A stretch of DNA of 64,000 bases from Sphingomonas sp. PAMC 26605 (GTDB taxonomy: Bacteria > Pseudomonadota > Alphaproteobacteria > Sphingomonadales > Sphingomonadaceae): the NCBI RefSeq assembly GCF_000241485.1, contig NZ_JH584241.1, forward strand, positions 2,717,661-2,781,660, given 5' to 3'. The translations under genes and the position numbers were made by a program. Shown here piece by piece: positions 34,990 to 44,084 of this stretch; position 1 is the stretch's first letter; every line of letters starts with the position of its first letter. The notes beneath the pieces are model-generated. The model saw only the letters and a list, made by a program, of their open reading frames with translations, did not search any database and was not told the origin of the DNA.

Positions 34990-36657
34990 TTAGCCCGCGC
35001 GCCGCGTGTCCGTGCTGTCAGACTCGACCGACTCGCTCGCCACCACATGCAGCATCCGCCGCTCGGCCAGCATCCGGCGCGTGTTGGCGATGCTCGTCGG
35101 GCGCCCGTAGAGATACCCCTGGCCCTTGCCGCAGCCGAGCGCGCGCAGCCGTTCCTCGATCCGGACATCCTCGACCCCCTCGGCGGTGATCGGCAGATTG
35201 AGGCTGTCGCCCAGCCGCGTGATCGCGGTGACGATCGCGGCGCTCTCGCTATTTTCGTTCATCGACATGATGAAGCTCTTGTCGATCTTGATCCGGTCGA
35301 ACGGCAGCGCGCGCAGATGCGCGAGCGACGAATAGCCCGTCCCGAAATCGTCGAGCGCGAGCCGGATGCCCTGGTTCTTGAGGCTGCCGACGATCGACTG
35401 GGCGAGCGGGAGATTGTCGAACAAGGCGGTCTCGGTGATCTCGATCTCGAGCCGGCTCGGCGGGAAACCCGTCTCGGTCAGCACCTTGATGATCTTCTGC
35501 GCGAGCCAGGCGTCGCGCAACTGGCACGGCGAGATATTGACCGAGAGCGACAGCTCGGCATCCCAATCCTTCGCCGCAAGAAACGCCTGCCGCATCAGCG
35601 ACAGCGACAGATCGGCGATCAACCCGGTCTCCTCGGCGATCGGGATGAATTTGTCGGGGACGATCAGCCCGCGCGTCGGATGCTCCCACCGCGCGAGCAC
35701 CTCGAACCCGCTCAGCCGCCCGCTCTGCAGCTCGATCTGCTGCTCGAAATACGGGACGATCTCCTCGCGCGGGATCGCGTTGCGAAGACCCACTTCGAGC
35801 TCGTTGCGCGCCTGCAATTCGCGTTCCATCGACAGGTCGAACCAGGCGAGGCGGTTGCGGCCCGAATTCTTCGCGGCGTACATCGCGATGTCGGCGGAAC
35901 GCATCAGCGCGTCGATGCTCGGGCAATCGAAATCGGAACGTGCGATGCCGACCGAGACCGAGATATGGAGCTGAAGCCCCTCGACGCGGAACGGCTGGGC
36001 GAGCTGACTGACGAGCTTCTCGGCGATCCGCTCGACCGTCGCGGGATGCGCCGCGTCGAACAGGAAGGCGCAGGCGAATTCGTCGCCGCCGAAGCGCGCG
36101 GTGAGCGCGACGCCGGGCATCGCCGCGGCGATCTCGAGCGCGACCTGCTGGAGCAAGGCGTCGCCGATCGCATGGCCGTGCATGTCGTTGACCATCTTGA
36201 AATGGTCGAGATCGAGCATCAGCAGCGCCATCGCCTTGTTGCGTGTCTGCGCGCGGACGAACATCGCCGCGCCTTCCTCGGCGAGGCTGCGGCGATTGAG
36301 GAAGCCGGTCAGCGGATCGCGCGCCGCGAGCATCTGCGCGCGTTCCTCGGCGGCGGTGCGCACCGTCACTTCCTTCGCCAGCTCGCGGTGCCGCAGCCAG
36401 CCGAACAGGATCAGCGCGACGTTGAGCAGCAGCGCGATCACCAGCGACTTGTCGGTGCCCGCCCCGCCGTTGAAATAGTGGCGCAGCGTCGCCGAAAGCA
36501 CCGAGCTTCCGGTCCCGACGAACAGCAGGATCGAGGCGACCGTGATCGCGCCGCTGAGCATCTCACGGCGCGGCCGGACGGCGGCCGGTGAGGCGTCCCC
36601 TGTTTCGCCGCGTGAGTCGACCGTCATAGAAAAGCTGCCCGCCCCCAGGTTGAGCAT
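34990..36657 (-). CDS. Membrane-anchored GGDEF-EAL cyclic-di-GMP signalling protein
   Basis: A 555-aa protein with two N-terminal transmembrane helices (about 35-55 and 70-90), then a GGDEF domain (RDPLTGFLNRRSL... ARFGGDEFACAF) and an EAL domain (GFEVLARWEHP, ITETALFDN, LALDDFGTGYSSL, ITAEGVED). The GGDEF signature is intact, with no RxxD inhibitory site just before it. The EAL motif reads EVL, a tolerated variant. Either cyclase or phosphodiesterase activity is possible. Start at 36657 follows AAAGGGGG; an ATG at 36626 is the alternative. Confidence 0.9.
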   Translation of the reverse strand: MLNLGAGSFSMTVDSRGETGDASPAAVRPRREMLSGAITVASILLFVGTGSSVLSATLRHYFNGGAGTDKSLVIALLLNVALILFGWLRHRELAKEVTVRTAAEERAQMLAARDPLTGFLNRRSLAEEGAAMFVRAQTRNKAMALLMLDLDHFKMVNDMHGHAIGDALLQQVALEIAAAMPGVALTARFGGDEFACAFLFDAAHPATVERIAEKLVSQLAQPFRVEGLQLHISVSVGIARSDFDCPSIDALMRSADIAMYAAKNSGRNRLAWFDLSMERELQARNELEVGLRNAIPREEIVPYFEQQIELQSGRLSGFEVLARWEHPTRGLIVPDKFIPIAEETGLIADLSLSLMRQAFLAAKDWDAELSLSVNISPCQLRDAWLAQKIIKVLTETGFPPSRLEIEITETALFDNLPLAQSIVGSLKNQGIRLALDDFGTGYSSLAHLRALPFDRIKIDKSFIMSMNENSESAAIVTAITRLGDSLNLPITAEGVEDVRIEERLRALGCGKGQGYLYGRPTSIANTRRMLAERRMLHVVASESVESDSTDTRRAG

Positions 36658-36857
36658 CCCCCTTTCCACGCCATGCGTGTAGATGGGGTTAAGCCCGATG
36701 GTTGCGTAATCGTTCGAACCGGGGTAGGGCGCTCTCGATCGTGCCTGCGAGGACACGTGAAGGCTGCCCCACGGGGCTACGCCGGCCGACGAGGTTTCGT
36801 CCGCCGGCGTTCTTTGCGTTACGCTGCAGCTGCGATGTTTTGGAAGGGTTTTTTCGG

Positions 36858-38348
36858 ATGTTCGAGAGCCTGAGCGACCGCCTTGGCGGTGTGTTCGATC
36901 GGTTGCGGGGGCGCGGTGCGCTCACCGAGGCGGACGTGCGCGGCGCGATGCGCGAAGTGCGAGTCGCCTTGCTCGAGGCCGACGTCGCGCTGCCTGTCGC
37001 ACGCGATTTCGTCGATAAGGTTACCGAACTGGCGGTCGGCCAGAACGTGCTGCGCTCGGTCACGCCGGGGCAGCAGGTCGTCAAGATCGTCAGCGACGCG
37101 CTGACCGAGATGCTCGGCGCCGAAGCGGTCGAGCTCGAGCTTGGCGTCACGCCGCCGGCGATCATCATGATGGTCGGCCTGCAGGGCTCGGGCAAGACGA
37201 CCAGCACGGCGAAGATCGCGCTGCGGCTCGCCAAGCGGCAGGGCAAGAAGGTCTTGATGGCGTCGCTCGACGTCAATCGCCCGAACGCGCAGGAACAGCT
37301 CGCGGTGCTCGGGACGCAGGCCGAAGTCTCGACGCTGCCGATCGTCGCCGGGCAGCAGCCCGTCGATATCGCGCGGCGCGCGGTGCAGGCGGCGAAGCTC
37401 CAGGGCTATGACGTCCTGATGCTCGACACCGCGGGTCGTCTCCACGTCGACCAGGCGCTGATGGACGAGATGCGCGCCGTCGCCGACGTCGCCAAGCCCA
37501 ACGAGATCCTGCTCGTCGTCGACTCGCTGACCGGTCAGGACGCCGTCAACGTCGCGCAGAACTTCTCGGAGCAGGTTCCGTTGACCGGGATCGTGCTGAC
37601 CCGCATGGACGGCGATGCGCGCGGTGGCGCGGCGCTGTCGATGCGCGCCGTCACCGGTAAGCCGATCAAGTTCGCCGGCATGGGCGAGAAGCTCGATGCG
37701 CTCGAGGCGTTCGATCCCAAGCGCGTCGCCGGCCGGATCCTCGGCATGGGCGACGTGGTCGGCCTGGTCGAGCGCGCGGCCGAAGCGATCCAGGTCGAAG
37801 ACGCCGAGAAGATGGCCGCCAAGATGGCCAAGGGGCAATTCGACCTCGACGATCTGCGCGGCCAGCTCAAGCAGATGCAGCGGATGGGCGGCATCGGCGC
37901 GCTCGCCGGCATGATCCCCGGCATGGGCAAGGCCAAGGGCATGGTCGATCAGGTCGGCGGCGAGAAGGTGCTGGTGCGGATGGATGCGATCATCACCTCG
38001 ATGACCGCGAAGGAACGGCGGAAACCCGAACTGCTCAACGCCAAGCGCAAGATCCGCATCGCCAAGGGCTCGGGGACGACCGTGCAGGACGTCAACAAGC
38101 TGCTGAAGATGCACCAGGAAATGGCGAACGCCATGAAGAAGATCAAGAAGATGGGCGGCCTCGCCGGCATGGCCAAGATGTTCGGCGGTGGTGGCGGCGG
38201 CATGGGCGGTCTCGGCGGCGCGCTCGGCGGAATGGGCGGGATCGACCCGGCCAAGATGCTGAGCGGCGGCGGGGGCGGTCTCCCCGGCCTCGGCGGCGGC
38301 CAGACCAAGCTTCCCCCCGGCTTCGAGAATTTGCTCAAGAAGAAATAA
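36858..38348 (+). CDS. ffh: Signal recognition particle protein Ffh
   Basis: A 496-aa SRP54 GTPase that binds 4.5S RNA and signal sequences. The NG domain has GLQGSGKTTSTAKIA, LDTAGRLHVDQ and TRMDGDARGGAAL. The M domain (from about 325) is Met-rich (QMQRMGGIGALAGMIPGMGK) with the RNA-binding KERRKPELLNAKRKIRIAKGSG. The C-terminus is a Gly/Met-rich tail. The ATG at 36858 (MFESLSDRL) matches the family, so further-upstream starts are rejected. It lies 3.4 kb from ftsY, on the opposite strand. Confidence 0.97.
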   Translation: MFESLSDRLGGVFDRLRGRGALTEADVRGAMREVRVALLEADVALPVARDFVDKVTELAVGQNVLRSVTPGQQVVKIVSDALTEMLGAEAVELELGVTPPAIIMMVGLQGSGKTTSTAKIALRLAKRQGKKVLMASLDVNRPNAQEQLAVLGTQAEVSTLPIVAGQQPVDIARRAVQAAKLQGYDVLMLDTAGRLHVDQALMDEMRAVADVAKPNEILLVVDSLTGQDAVNVAQNFSEQVPLTGIVLTRMDGDARGGAALSMRAVTGKPIKFAGMGEKLDALEAFDPKRVAGRILGMGDVVGLVERAAEAIQVEDAEKMAAKMAKGQFDLDDLRGQLKQMQRMGGIGALAGMIPGMGKAKGMVDQVGGEKVLVRMDAIITSMTAKERRKPELLNAKRKIRIAKGSGTTVQDVNKLLKMHQEMANAMKKIKKMGGLAGMAKMFGGGGGGMGGLGGALGGMGGIDPAKMLSGGGGGLPGLGGGQTKLPPGFENLLKKK

Positions 38349-38357
38349 CCGCCCCCA

Positions 38358-38440
38358 CCGTCACCCCAGCGCAAGCTGGGGTATCAAGCGGCAAGGGCCC
38401 GACATTCAACCCAAAGGCCCTAGCGTTCGCTGGGGCGACG
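38358..38440. repeat. Palindromic intergenic repeat (copy 7)
   Basis: CGTCACCCCAGCGCAAGCTG and the mirror AGCGTTCGCTGGGGCGACG flank a 45-base centre containing AAGGGCCC/GGCCCTAG. It fills the gap between ffh and rpsP. Confidence 0.65.
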
Positions 38441-38460
38441 ATTAACGAAGGAAAATACCC

Positions 38461-39015
38461 ATGGCAGTCAGCATTCGTCTTTCGCGCGGCGGTTCCAAGA
38501 AGCGCCCGTATTACCGCATCGTCGTCGCCGATGCGCGCGCACCGCGCGATGGCCAGTTCATCGAGAAGATCGGCACCTACAACCCGCTGCTCGCCAAGGA
38601 TGACGAGAAGCGCATCGTGCTCGACACCGACCGCGCGACCTATTGGCTCGGCGTCGGCGCGCAGCCGACCGACCGCGTCGCCCGCTTCCTCGACGTGAAG
38701 GGCGTGCGCGAGCGCGTCGCGCGCAACAACCCGAACAAGGGCAAGCCCGGCGAGAAGGCCACCGAGCGCGTCGAAGAGCGCCAGAAGAAGCTCGACGACG
38801 CCGCCGAGGCTGCGGCCGCCGCTGCCGCCGCCGAGGAAGAGGCCAAGGCCGCTGCCGCAGCCGAGGCTGCTGAAGCCGCCGAAGCCGCCAAGTCGGCGCC
38901 GCCTGAGACGGGCAGCAACGAGGAGACCGAGCAGGTCATGGCCGCCGAAGTCGAATCGGCGACCGAAGATGCGACCAACGAAGGCGAGAGCGCCTCGGCA
39001 CCGGCCGAGGGCTGA
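38461..39015 (+). CDS. rpsP: 30S ribosomal protein S16 with long Ala/Glu tail
   Basis: A 184-aa protein. The first ~80 residues are canonical S16 ([24 protein letters not shown]... [12 protein letters not shown]). The remaining ~100 residues form a low-complexity Ala/Glu/Lys-rich extension, which many sphingomonads share in shorter or longer form. E. coli S16 is 82 aa. It heads the rpsP-rimM pair, and its TGA overlaps the rimM ATG by one base. Confidence 0.96.
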   Translation: MAVSIRLSRGGSKKRPYYRIVVADARAPRDGQFIEKIGTYNPLLAKDDEKRIVLDTDRATYWLGVGAQPTDRVARFLDVKGVRERVARNNPNKGKPGEKATERVEERQKKLDDAAEAAAAAAAAEEEAKAAAAAEAAEAAEAAKSAPPETGSNEETEQVMAAEVESATEDATNEGESASAPAEG

Positions 39016-39533
39016 TGCCGGACAACCCTTCCGCAAGCGGAAGGGGGCCGGACGCCCCCGTCACGCTCGCCGTCATCATCGGCGCGCATGGTGTGACGGG
39101 GGAGGTCCGTCTCAAGGTCTTCACCGACGATCTTGGTGCGTACAGCGACTTCAACGGCGGCACGCTGTCGTTGAAGTCGGTGCGCCACGGCAGCAACGGC
39201 ATGATCGCGCGGATCGCCGAGGTAACCGACCGCAACAAGGCTGAGGCGCTGCGCGGGACCGAGTTGACCGTGCCGCGCTCGGCGCTCCCGCCGCTCGGCG
39301 AGGGCGAATATTATCATGCCGACCTGCTGGGGCTTCCTGCCGTCTCGACCACGGGCGAGGCGCTCGGCCATGTCGTCGCGATCGACGATTTCGGCGCGGG
39401 CGACGTGATCGAGATCGAACGGCCGGCCGAGGACGGCAAGCCGGGCAAGCGTTTCATGATCCCGATGAACGCCGATGCGGTGCCCGCATGGGATGCCGAG
39501 AAGCTCGTCGTCGAACCGGGGTTTATCGTCTGA
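39015..39533 (+). CDS. rimM: Ribosome maturation factor RimM
   Basis: A 172-aa 30S assembly factor that binds S19. The N-terminal domain has [21 protein letters not shown] and the PRC-barrel has [24 protein letters not shown], ending with [13 protein letters not shown]. It overlaps rpsP by one base and the convergent oxidoreductase gene by 11 bases. trmD, its usual next neighbour, is displaced 1.7 kb downstream. Confidence 0.95.
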   Translation: MPDNPSASGRGPDAPVTLAVIIGAHGVTGEVRLKVFTDDLGAYSDFNGGTLSLKSVRHGSNGMIARIAEVTDRNKAEALRGTELTVPRSALPPLGEGEYYHADLLGLPAVSTTGEALGHVVAIDDFGAGDVIEIERPAEDGKPGKRFMIPMNADAVPAWDAEKLVVEPGFIV

Positions 39534-40428
39534 GCGGCTGACGCTCGTCGAGCAGATTGCGGATCGTCGTTGCGGCGACGCCGGCTTCGCCCATCGCGTG
39601 GCTGATCTGGTCGAGACCCTTCACGACATCCCCCGCGGCGAACAGGCCGGGGATCGAGGTGCGCTGATGGTCGTCGACCTCGAGACAGCCTTCGTCGGTT
39701 GCGTTCGCGCCGGCGGCCACTGCCAGCTTCGAGCGGATCGTCGAGCCGAGCGCTGGATAGACGCTGTCGAAGCGCAGCGCGCCGCCGGGCGTGGTGACGA
39801 CGATCTCGTCGTCCTCGACCTGGATCGGCGTGCAGGGGCCGTCGCGATGCACGATCCCGGCTGCATCGAGTTTGGCGAGACAGCTGTCGTCGAGATCGTG
39901 CGCACCGCCGGGGGCGATCAGCGTCACGTCCTTGGTATAGCCGCGCAGGAACAGCGCTTCCTTCATCCCGTGGGTGCCGGTGCCGATCACCCCGACTCGC
40001 TTGTCGGTGACTTCATAGCCGTCGCAGATCGGGCAATAGCGGATCAGGCCCCGCTCGAGCGCGGCATCGTGTACGGCGTCGTCCATCTTGGGACGGATAT
40101 TGACCACGCCGGTCGCCAGCAGCACCGAGCGTGTCGGGAAGCTGCGGCCTTCGACCTCGACGGTGAAATCGTCGCCGCTGCAGACGATCGCGGTAACCTC
40201 GGCCTCTTCGCGGAGCGCACCAAATTCGGCCGCCTGTTCGCGCATCAGCCGCAGCAGTTCGGTCCCCTTGATCCCGCCGGGATAGCCGGCATGGTTGTGC
40301 GTCCGCGGGATCAGCGCAGCGCGGCTGCTCCCGCAATCGAAGAGCCTGATCTGCAGGTGGAATCGCGCGAGATAGATCGCCGCGGTAAGGCCGGCGGGAC
40401 CGGCGCCGATGATGATGCAATCGTCCAT
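39523..40428 (-). CDS. Thioredoxin reductase-like FAD/NAD(P) oxidoreductase
   Basis: A 301-aa flavoprotein: FAD motif [19 protein letters not shown], the redox-active pair CPIC at about residues 132-135 ([11 protein letters not shown]), an NAD(P) site ([17 protein letters not shown]), and the closing FAD block [23 protein letters not shown]. The NAD(P) motif is GTGTHG and the pair is CPIC, unlike classical TrxB, so the electron acceptor is unknown. The gene is inverted within the ribosomal operon. Start at 40428 ([10 protein letters not shown]). Confidence 0.88.
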   Translation of the reverse strand: MDDCIIIGAGPAGLTAAIYLARFHLQIRLFDCGSSRAALIPRTHNHAGYPGGIKGTELLRLMREQAAEFGALREEAEVTAIVCSGDDFTVEVEGRSFPTRSVLLATGVVNIRPKMDDAVHDAALERGLIRYCPICDGYEVTDKRVGVIGTGTHGMKEALFLRGYTKDVTLIAPGGAHDLDDSCLAKLDAAGIVHRDGPCTPIQVEDDEIVVTTPGGALRFDSVYPALGSTIRSKLAVAAGANATDEGCLEVDDHQRTSIPGLFAAGDVVKGLDQISHAMGEAGVAATTIRNLLDERQPLRR

Positions 40429-40480
40429 GGCTGCGATACGCGCCGCCGTCACGAGAGGTTCCTTTACAATCGAAACGCCT

Positions 40481-40506
40481 GTATATACATGACGTATATA
40501 CGTCAT
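40481..40506. promoter_or_regulatory. Palindromic operator upstream of vapBC
   Basis: A perfect 18-bp palindrome ATGACGTATATACGTCAT (40489-40506) directly preceded by the 8-bp palindrome GTATATAC (40481-40488). It begins 33 bases before the vapB start and ends 16 before it, overlapping a possible -10 (TATACA). This fits autoregulation by the AbrB-type antitoxin VapB, alone or with VapC. Confidence 0.75.
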
Positions 40507-40521
40507 ATTCGGAGACTCGCT

Positions 40522-40866
40522 ATGAGCACAGATCGCATGTCCGAGCTTCATCGCCTCTTTGGATCGGCTCCGTGGCTAAAAGTCAGGGAGCGACGGGACT
40601 ATCGAGTTAAGGTGTTCCAATCTGGCAACTCTGTCGCATTGCGGCTGCCCGCGGAACTTGGCCTTAAGCCAGGACTGGAAATGAACTTGCGCGTCGAAAA
40701 CGGGGAAATCGTATCGGTCGAGCCCGTGGAACGGCCGAAGCGCAAATTCAATGCCGTAAAAGTGGCGGGGTCGGCGAGCGATCTGACGCTGCTGACCGAC
40801 GCGGATCGAACGTTCGCGGACCGCCCCCTGTCCTGGCAAGGCAGGGATGAAGGATCGGCGGCATGA
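40522..40866 (+). CDS. vapB: Antitoxin VapB (AbrB/SpoVT fold)
   Basis: A 114-aa antitoxin. The swapped-hairpin DNA-binding core is [20 protein letters not shown] (about 33-52) followed by [16 protein letters not shown]. The C-terminal part should wrap the toxin. A 30-residue N-terminal extension is longer than usual. GGAGA at 40511 precedes the ATG at 40522; ATG 40537 is possible. It overlaps vapC by 4 bases. A strong palindrome lies just upstream. Confidence 0.88.
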   Translation: MSTDRMSELHRLFGSAPWLKVRERRDYRVKVFQSGNSVALRLPAELGLKPGLEMNLRVENGEIVSVEPVERPKRKFNAVKVAGSASDLTLLTDADRTFADRPLSWQGRDEGSAA

Positions 40867-41237
40867 AATATTTGCTCGACAGCAATATCATCATCGCCTT
40901 GGCGATGGGGAACAGCGACCAACTGACAAACCGTGCCGCGCAGTGCGACGAGGATGAGATCGTCACCAGTGCTGTCGCACTTGCCGAGGTCGTCTATGGG
41001 TCGGCCCGCGACAAGCCGCCTGCACTCGATCAACTTCGCGCTTTCATTGAGGAGGTGCCCGTGTTGGCATTCGACTATAAGGCCGCCGTCGCTTATGCCA
41101 CGCTGCCGTTCAGGCGGGGCGGATATGACCGACTGATCGCTGCCCATGCGCTGTCGCACGACCTTACGGTTGTTACCGACAATCAACGGCATTTCGCGGA
41201 CATCCCCGGACTACGCGTAGAAAATTGGATGGCATGA
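40863..41237 (+). CDS. vapC: PIN-domain ribonuclease toxin VapC
   Basis: A 124-aa toxin with all four PIN acidic residues visible: Asp6 (YLLDSNIII), Glu42 (VALAEVVYG), Asp89 ([11 protein letters not shown]) and Asp106 (VVTDNQRHF). VapC toxins cut specific RNAs, often initiator tRNA, when VapB is degraded. It appears complete. Its stop overlaps the trmD start by 4 bases (ATGA), so toxin and tRNA methyltransferase are translationally linked. Confidence 0.92.
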   Translation: MKYLLDSNIIIALAMGNSDQLTNRAAQCDEDEIVTSAVALAEVVYGSARDKPPALDQLRAFIEEVPVLAFDYKAAVAYATLPFRRGGYDRLIAAHALSHDLTVVTDNQRHFADIPGLRVENWMA

Positions 41238-41965
41238 CCTTCGCCGCCACCATCCTCACGCTCTACCCCGAGATGTTCCCCGGCCCGCTCGGCCTGTCGC
41301 TCGCCGGGCGCGCGCTGGGCGAGGGCAGATGGAGCCTCGACGCGCGCAACATCCGCGATTTCGCGACCGACAAGCATAGCACTGTCGACGGCACCCCGGC
41401 GGGCGGCGGGGCAGGGATGGTGCTGCGCCCCGATGTGCTCGCCGCGGCGATCGACAGCGTGCCCGCCGGACGCCCTTTGCTCGCGATGACGCCGCGCGGC
41501 GCCCCGCTCACCCAGGCGCGCGTGCGTAGCCTCGCCGAAGGCCCCGGCGTCACCATCCTGTGCGGCCGCTTCGAGGGCTTCGACGAACGCATCTTCGGCG
41601 CGCGCGAGATCGAGGAAGTGTCGATCGGCGACTATATCCTGTCGGGCGGCGAGATGGGCGCGCTCGTCCTGCTCGATGCTTGCATTCGGCTGCTCCCCGG
41701 CGTAATGGGCGCGGCTTATAGCGGCGTGGACGAGAGCTTCGAAACGGGGCTGCTCGAATATCCGCAATATACCCGACCATATGAATGGGAAGGGCGCACG
41801 ATCCCCGAAGTGTTGCGATCGGGGGATCATGCGAGGATTTCGGCATGGCGCAAGTCGATGGCCGAGACCGAAACACGGCTAAGGCGGCCGGATCTATGGG
41901 AGCGCCATGAGGGTGCTCGGGTCCAGTCGCCCTCTGGCGCGCGACGAACGAAGAAGGACGCATGA
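41234..41965 (+). CDS. trmD: tRNA (guanine-N1)-methyltransferase TrmD
   Basis: A 243-aa SPOUT methyltransferase making m1G37 in tRNA, which prevents frameshifting and is usually essential. Signatures are [41 protein letters not shown] and the knot [23 protein letters not shown]. The ATG at 41234 overlaps vapC. It is followed one base later by rplS. Expression from the usual rpsP-rimM promoter is interrupted by an inverted gene, so the vapBC promoter or an internal one must serve it. Confidence 0.96.
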   Translation: MTFAATILTLYPEMFPGPLGLSLAGRALGEGRWSLDARNIRDFATDKHSTVDGTPAGGGAGMVLRPDVLAAAIDSVPAGRPLLAMTPRGAPLTQARVRSLAEGPGVTILCGRFEGFDERIFGAREIEEVSIGDYILSGGEMGALVLLDACIRLLPGVMGAAYSGVDESFETGLLEYPQYTRPYEWEGRTIPEVLRSGDHARISAWRKSMAETETRLRRPDLWERHEGARVQSPSGARRTKKDA

Positions 41966-41966
41966 G

Positions 41967-42359
41967 ATGAATCTCATCCAGACGATCGAAGCCGAGAACA
42001 TCGCGAAGTTTCTCGAGAACAAGAAGATCCCCGAATTCCGCCCCGGCGATACGCTGAAGGTTGGCGTGAAGGTGGTTGAAGGCGAGCGCACCCGCGTCCA
42101 GAACTACGAAGGCGTGTGCATCGCGCGGTCGAACAAGGGCATGGGTTCGAACTTCACCGTACGGAAGATTTCGTTCGGTGAAGGCGTCGAGCGCGTTTTC
42201 CCGCTGTATTCGCCGAACATCGACAGCATCGAAGTCGTCCGCAAGGGCGCGGTGCGTCGTGCGAAGCTGTATTACCTGCGTGGCCGCACCGGCAAGTCGG
42301 CGCGTATCGCCGAGCGTCGCGACACGCGTCCGGCCAAGACGGTCGCTGCCGCCGAGTAA
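41967..42359 (+). CDS. rplS: 50S ribosomal protein L19
   Basis: A 130-aa ribosomal protein at the 30S-50S interface. Recognised by [56 protein letters not shown] and [16 protein letters not shown]. One base separates it from the trmD stop. It closes the operon and is followed by a strong terminator. Confidence 0.97.
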   Translation: MNLIQTIEAENIAKFLENKKIPEFRPGDTLKVGVKVVEGERTRVQNYEGVCIARSNKGMGSNFTVRKISFGEGVERVFPLYSPNIDSIEVVRKGAVRRAKLYYLRGRTGKSARIAERRDTRPAKTVAAAE

Positions 42360-42388
42360 TCGGTCGGTTCGCTGAAAGGCACAGGAAA

Positions 42389-42422
42389 GGGCGCGGGGAT
42401 TTCGATCCCCGCGCCCTTTTTT
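42389..42422 (+). terminator. Intrinsic terminator after rplS
   Basis: Perfect 12-bp stem GGGCGCGGGGAT/ATCCCCGCGCCC with a TTCG tetraloop followed by six T. Confidence 0.95.
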
Positions 42423-42426
42423 GTGC

Positions 42427-43905
42427 TTAGGCCTCGGCGCGGACCAGCGGTGCGTGCCGGTCTACCAGGATCGCGCTCGCCGCGTTCAGGCCGATCAGCT
42501 CGACGATCGTCCCGTGGCGCCGCATCCTGGTGACCAAATCCTCGAGCGTGCCGACCGCGGTGACGTCCCACAGATGCGCCCGCGTCAGGTCGATCCGGAC
42601 GGTGCGCGCCGTGTCGCGCAGGTCGAATTGATCGGCGAAGATATCGGCGCTGGCGAAGAACACCTGCCCCGACACGGTGTAGCTGCGCGTATCGGTCGCC
42701 GGATCGAACGTGGTCTCGACGCGCAGCAGCTTGGTCACCTTGAAGGCGAAGAACACGCCGCTGAGCAGAACGCCGACGCCGACCCCGGCGGAGAGGTCGT
42801 GCGTCACCACCGTCACCACGACGGTCGCGAGCATGACGACGCCTGAGACCTTGGGATGCCGCGCCAGATCGGCGAGCGAGCTCCACGAGAAGGTGCTGAT
42901 CGACACCATGATCATGATCGCGACGAGCGCCGCGACGGGCACCTGCGCGACCCATGGGCGCAGCGGCACCATGATGACGAGCAGGAACACCCCCGCCGCC
43001 AGCGTCGACAGCCGCCCGCGGCCGCCATAGCGGACGTTGCCGACGGTCTGGCCGATCATGCCGCAGCCCGCGATCCCACCGAACAGGCCGGCAGCGACGT
43101 TCGCCAGCCCGAGCCCGCTGCATTCGCGCGCCTTCGAGCTGCTGGTGTCGGTGAGATCGTCGACGACGCTCGCCGTCATCATCGATTCGAGCAGGCCGAC
43201 CGCGGCCATCGCGAAGGCGTAGGGCGCGACGATGCGCAGCGTCGCCCAGTCGAGCGGGACATTCGGCAGAGCGAACGCCGGCAACGACGTGGGGAGCCGG
43301 CCGAGATCGGCGACGGTGTGGATCGGCATCGGGAAGGCGATGCTGATCGCGGTGAGCACGACGATGCAGATCAGCGGCGAGGGGATCGCGGTCGTGATGC
43401 GCGGCACGAGATAGATGATCGCCAGCCCGCCCGCGATCATCGCATAGGTGTGCCAGGTGACGCCGAGCATCTGCGGCACCTGCGCCGAGAAGATCAGGAT
43501 CGCGAGCGCGTTGACGAACCCCGTCCGCACCGAGCGCGAGACGAAGCGCAGCAGCACGTCGAGCTTGAGCAGCCCGAACACGATCTGCAGCAGCCCGGCG
43601 AGCACCGTCGCGTAGAGCAGGAATTGCAGGCCGTGGCCGTGGACGAGCGCCGCCGCGACGAGCGCGACCGAGCCGGCGGCGCCCGAGATCATCGCCGGGC
43701 GACCGCCGACAAAGGCGAGGACGATGCCGATCACGAACGAGGCGAACAGGCCGACCTCGGGGTCGATCCCGGCGACGAACGAAAAGGCGATGACTTCGGG
43801 GATCAGCGCAAAGGTGCCGACCAGGCCCGCGAGCAGGTCGCGCCGGGCGCCACCGACGTCGCTGAACCATTCGGCGCGATACCGCGAGAGGGGGGTGCTA
43901 TTCAT
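42427..43905 (-). CDS. SulP-family anion transporter with STAS domain
   Basis: A 492-aa inner-membrane transporter with about 10-12 hydrophobic helices in its first ~390 residues (LLAGLVGTFALIPEVIAFSFVAG; GCGMIGQTVGNVRYGGRGRLST) and a C-terminal STAS domain (about 410-485, RIDLTRAHLWDVTAVGTLEDLV). Family members move sulfate, bicarbonate or dicarboxylates, but the substrate cannot be told here. It lies downstream of the pentapeptide gene on the same strand. Confidence 0.9.
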   Translation of the reverse strand: MNSTPLSRYRAEWFSDVGGARRDLLAGLVGTFALIPEVIAFSFVAGIDPEVGLFASFVIGIVLAFVGGRPAMISGAAGSVALVAAALVHGHGLQFLLYATVLAGLLQIVFGLLKLDVLLRFVSRSVRTGFVNALAILIFSAQVPQMLGVTWHTYAMIAGGLAIIYLVPRITTAIPSPLICIVVLTAISIAFPMPIHTVADLGRLPTSLPAFALPNVPLDWATLRIVAPYAFAMAAVGLLESMMTASVVDDLTDTSSSKARECSGLGLANVAAGLFGGIAGCGMIGQTVGNVRYGGRGRLSTLAAGVFLLVIMVPLRPWVAQVPVAALVAIMIMVSISTFSWSSLADLARHPKVSGVVMLATVVVTVVTHDLSAGVGVGVLLSGVFFAFKVTKLLRVETTFDPATDTRSYTVSGQVFFASADIFADQFDLRDTARTVRIDLTRAHLWDVTAVGTLEDLVTRMRRHGTIVELIGLNAASAILVDRHAPLVRAEA

Positions 43906-44084
43906 AAAGGGAGTGTCCGCAGAAATCGCAGCTGCGCCGTCTCTCGAGAGCGGCGTCAAAAAAGAGTGCGATGTGCGTTGTCCGGCGGATCGGCGGCCGG
44001 AATAGCCACCCGGATTTGCACCGGGTCCATACGAGTACGCCCTGGATAGCGGGAATCGTGCTGCGGTGCAACACGCAGCGGGCG

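Noticed and set aside
36690-36760. tRNA-like stretch containing GTTCGAACC
   Set aside because: No acceptor stem, anticodon arm or CCA end can be folded around it. The T-loop-like string is coincidental.
36702-36857. Extended N-terminus for ffh
   Set aside because: An in-frame extension exists, but Ffh proteins begin at MFESLSDRL, so the start at 36858 was used.
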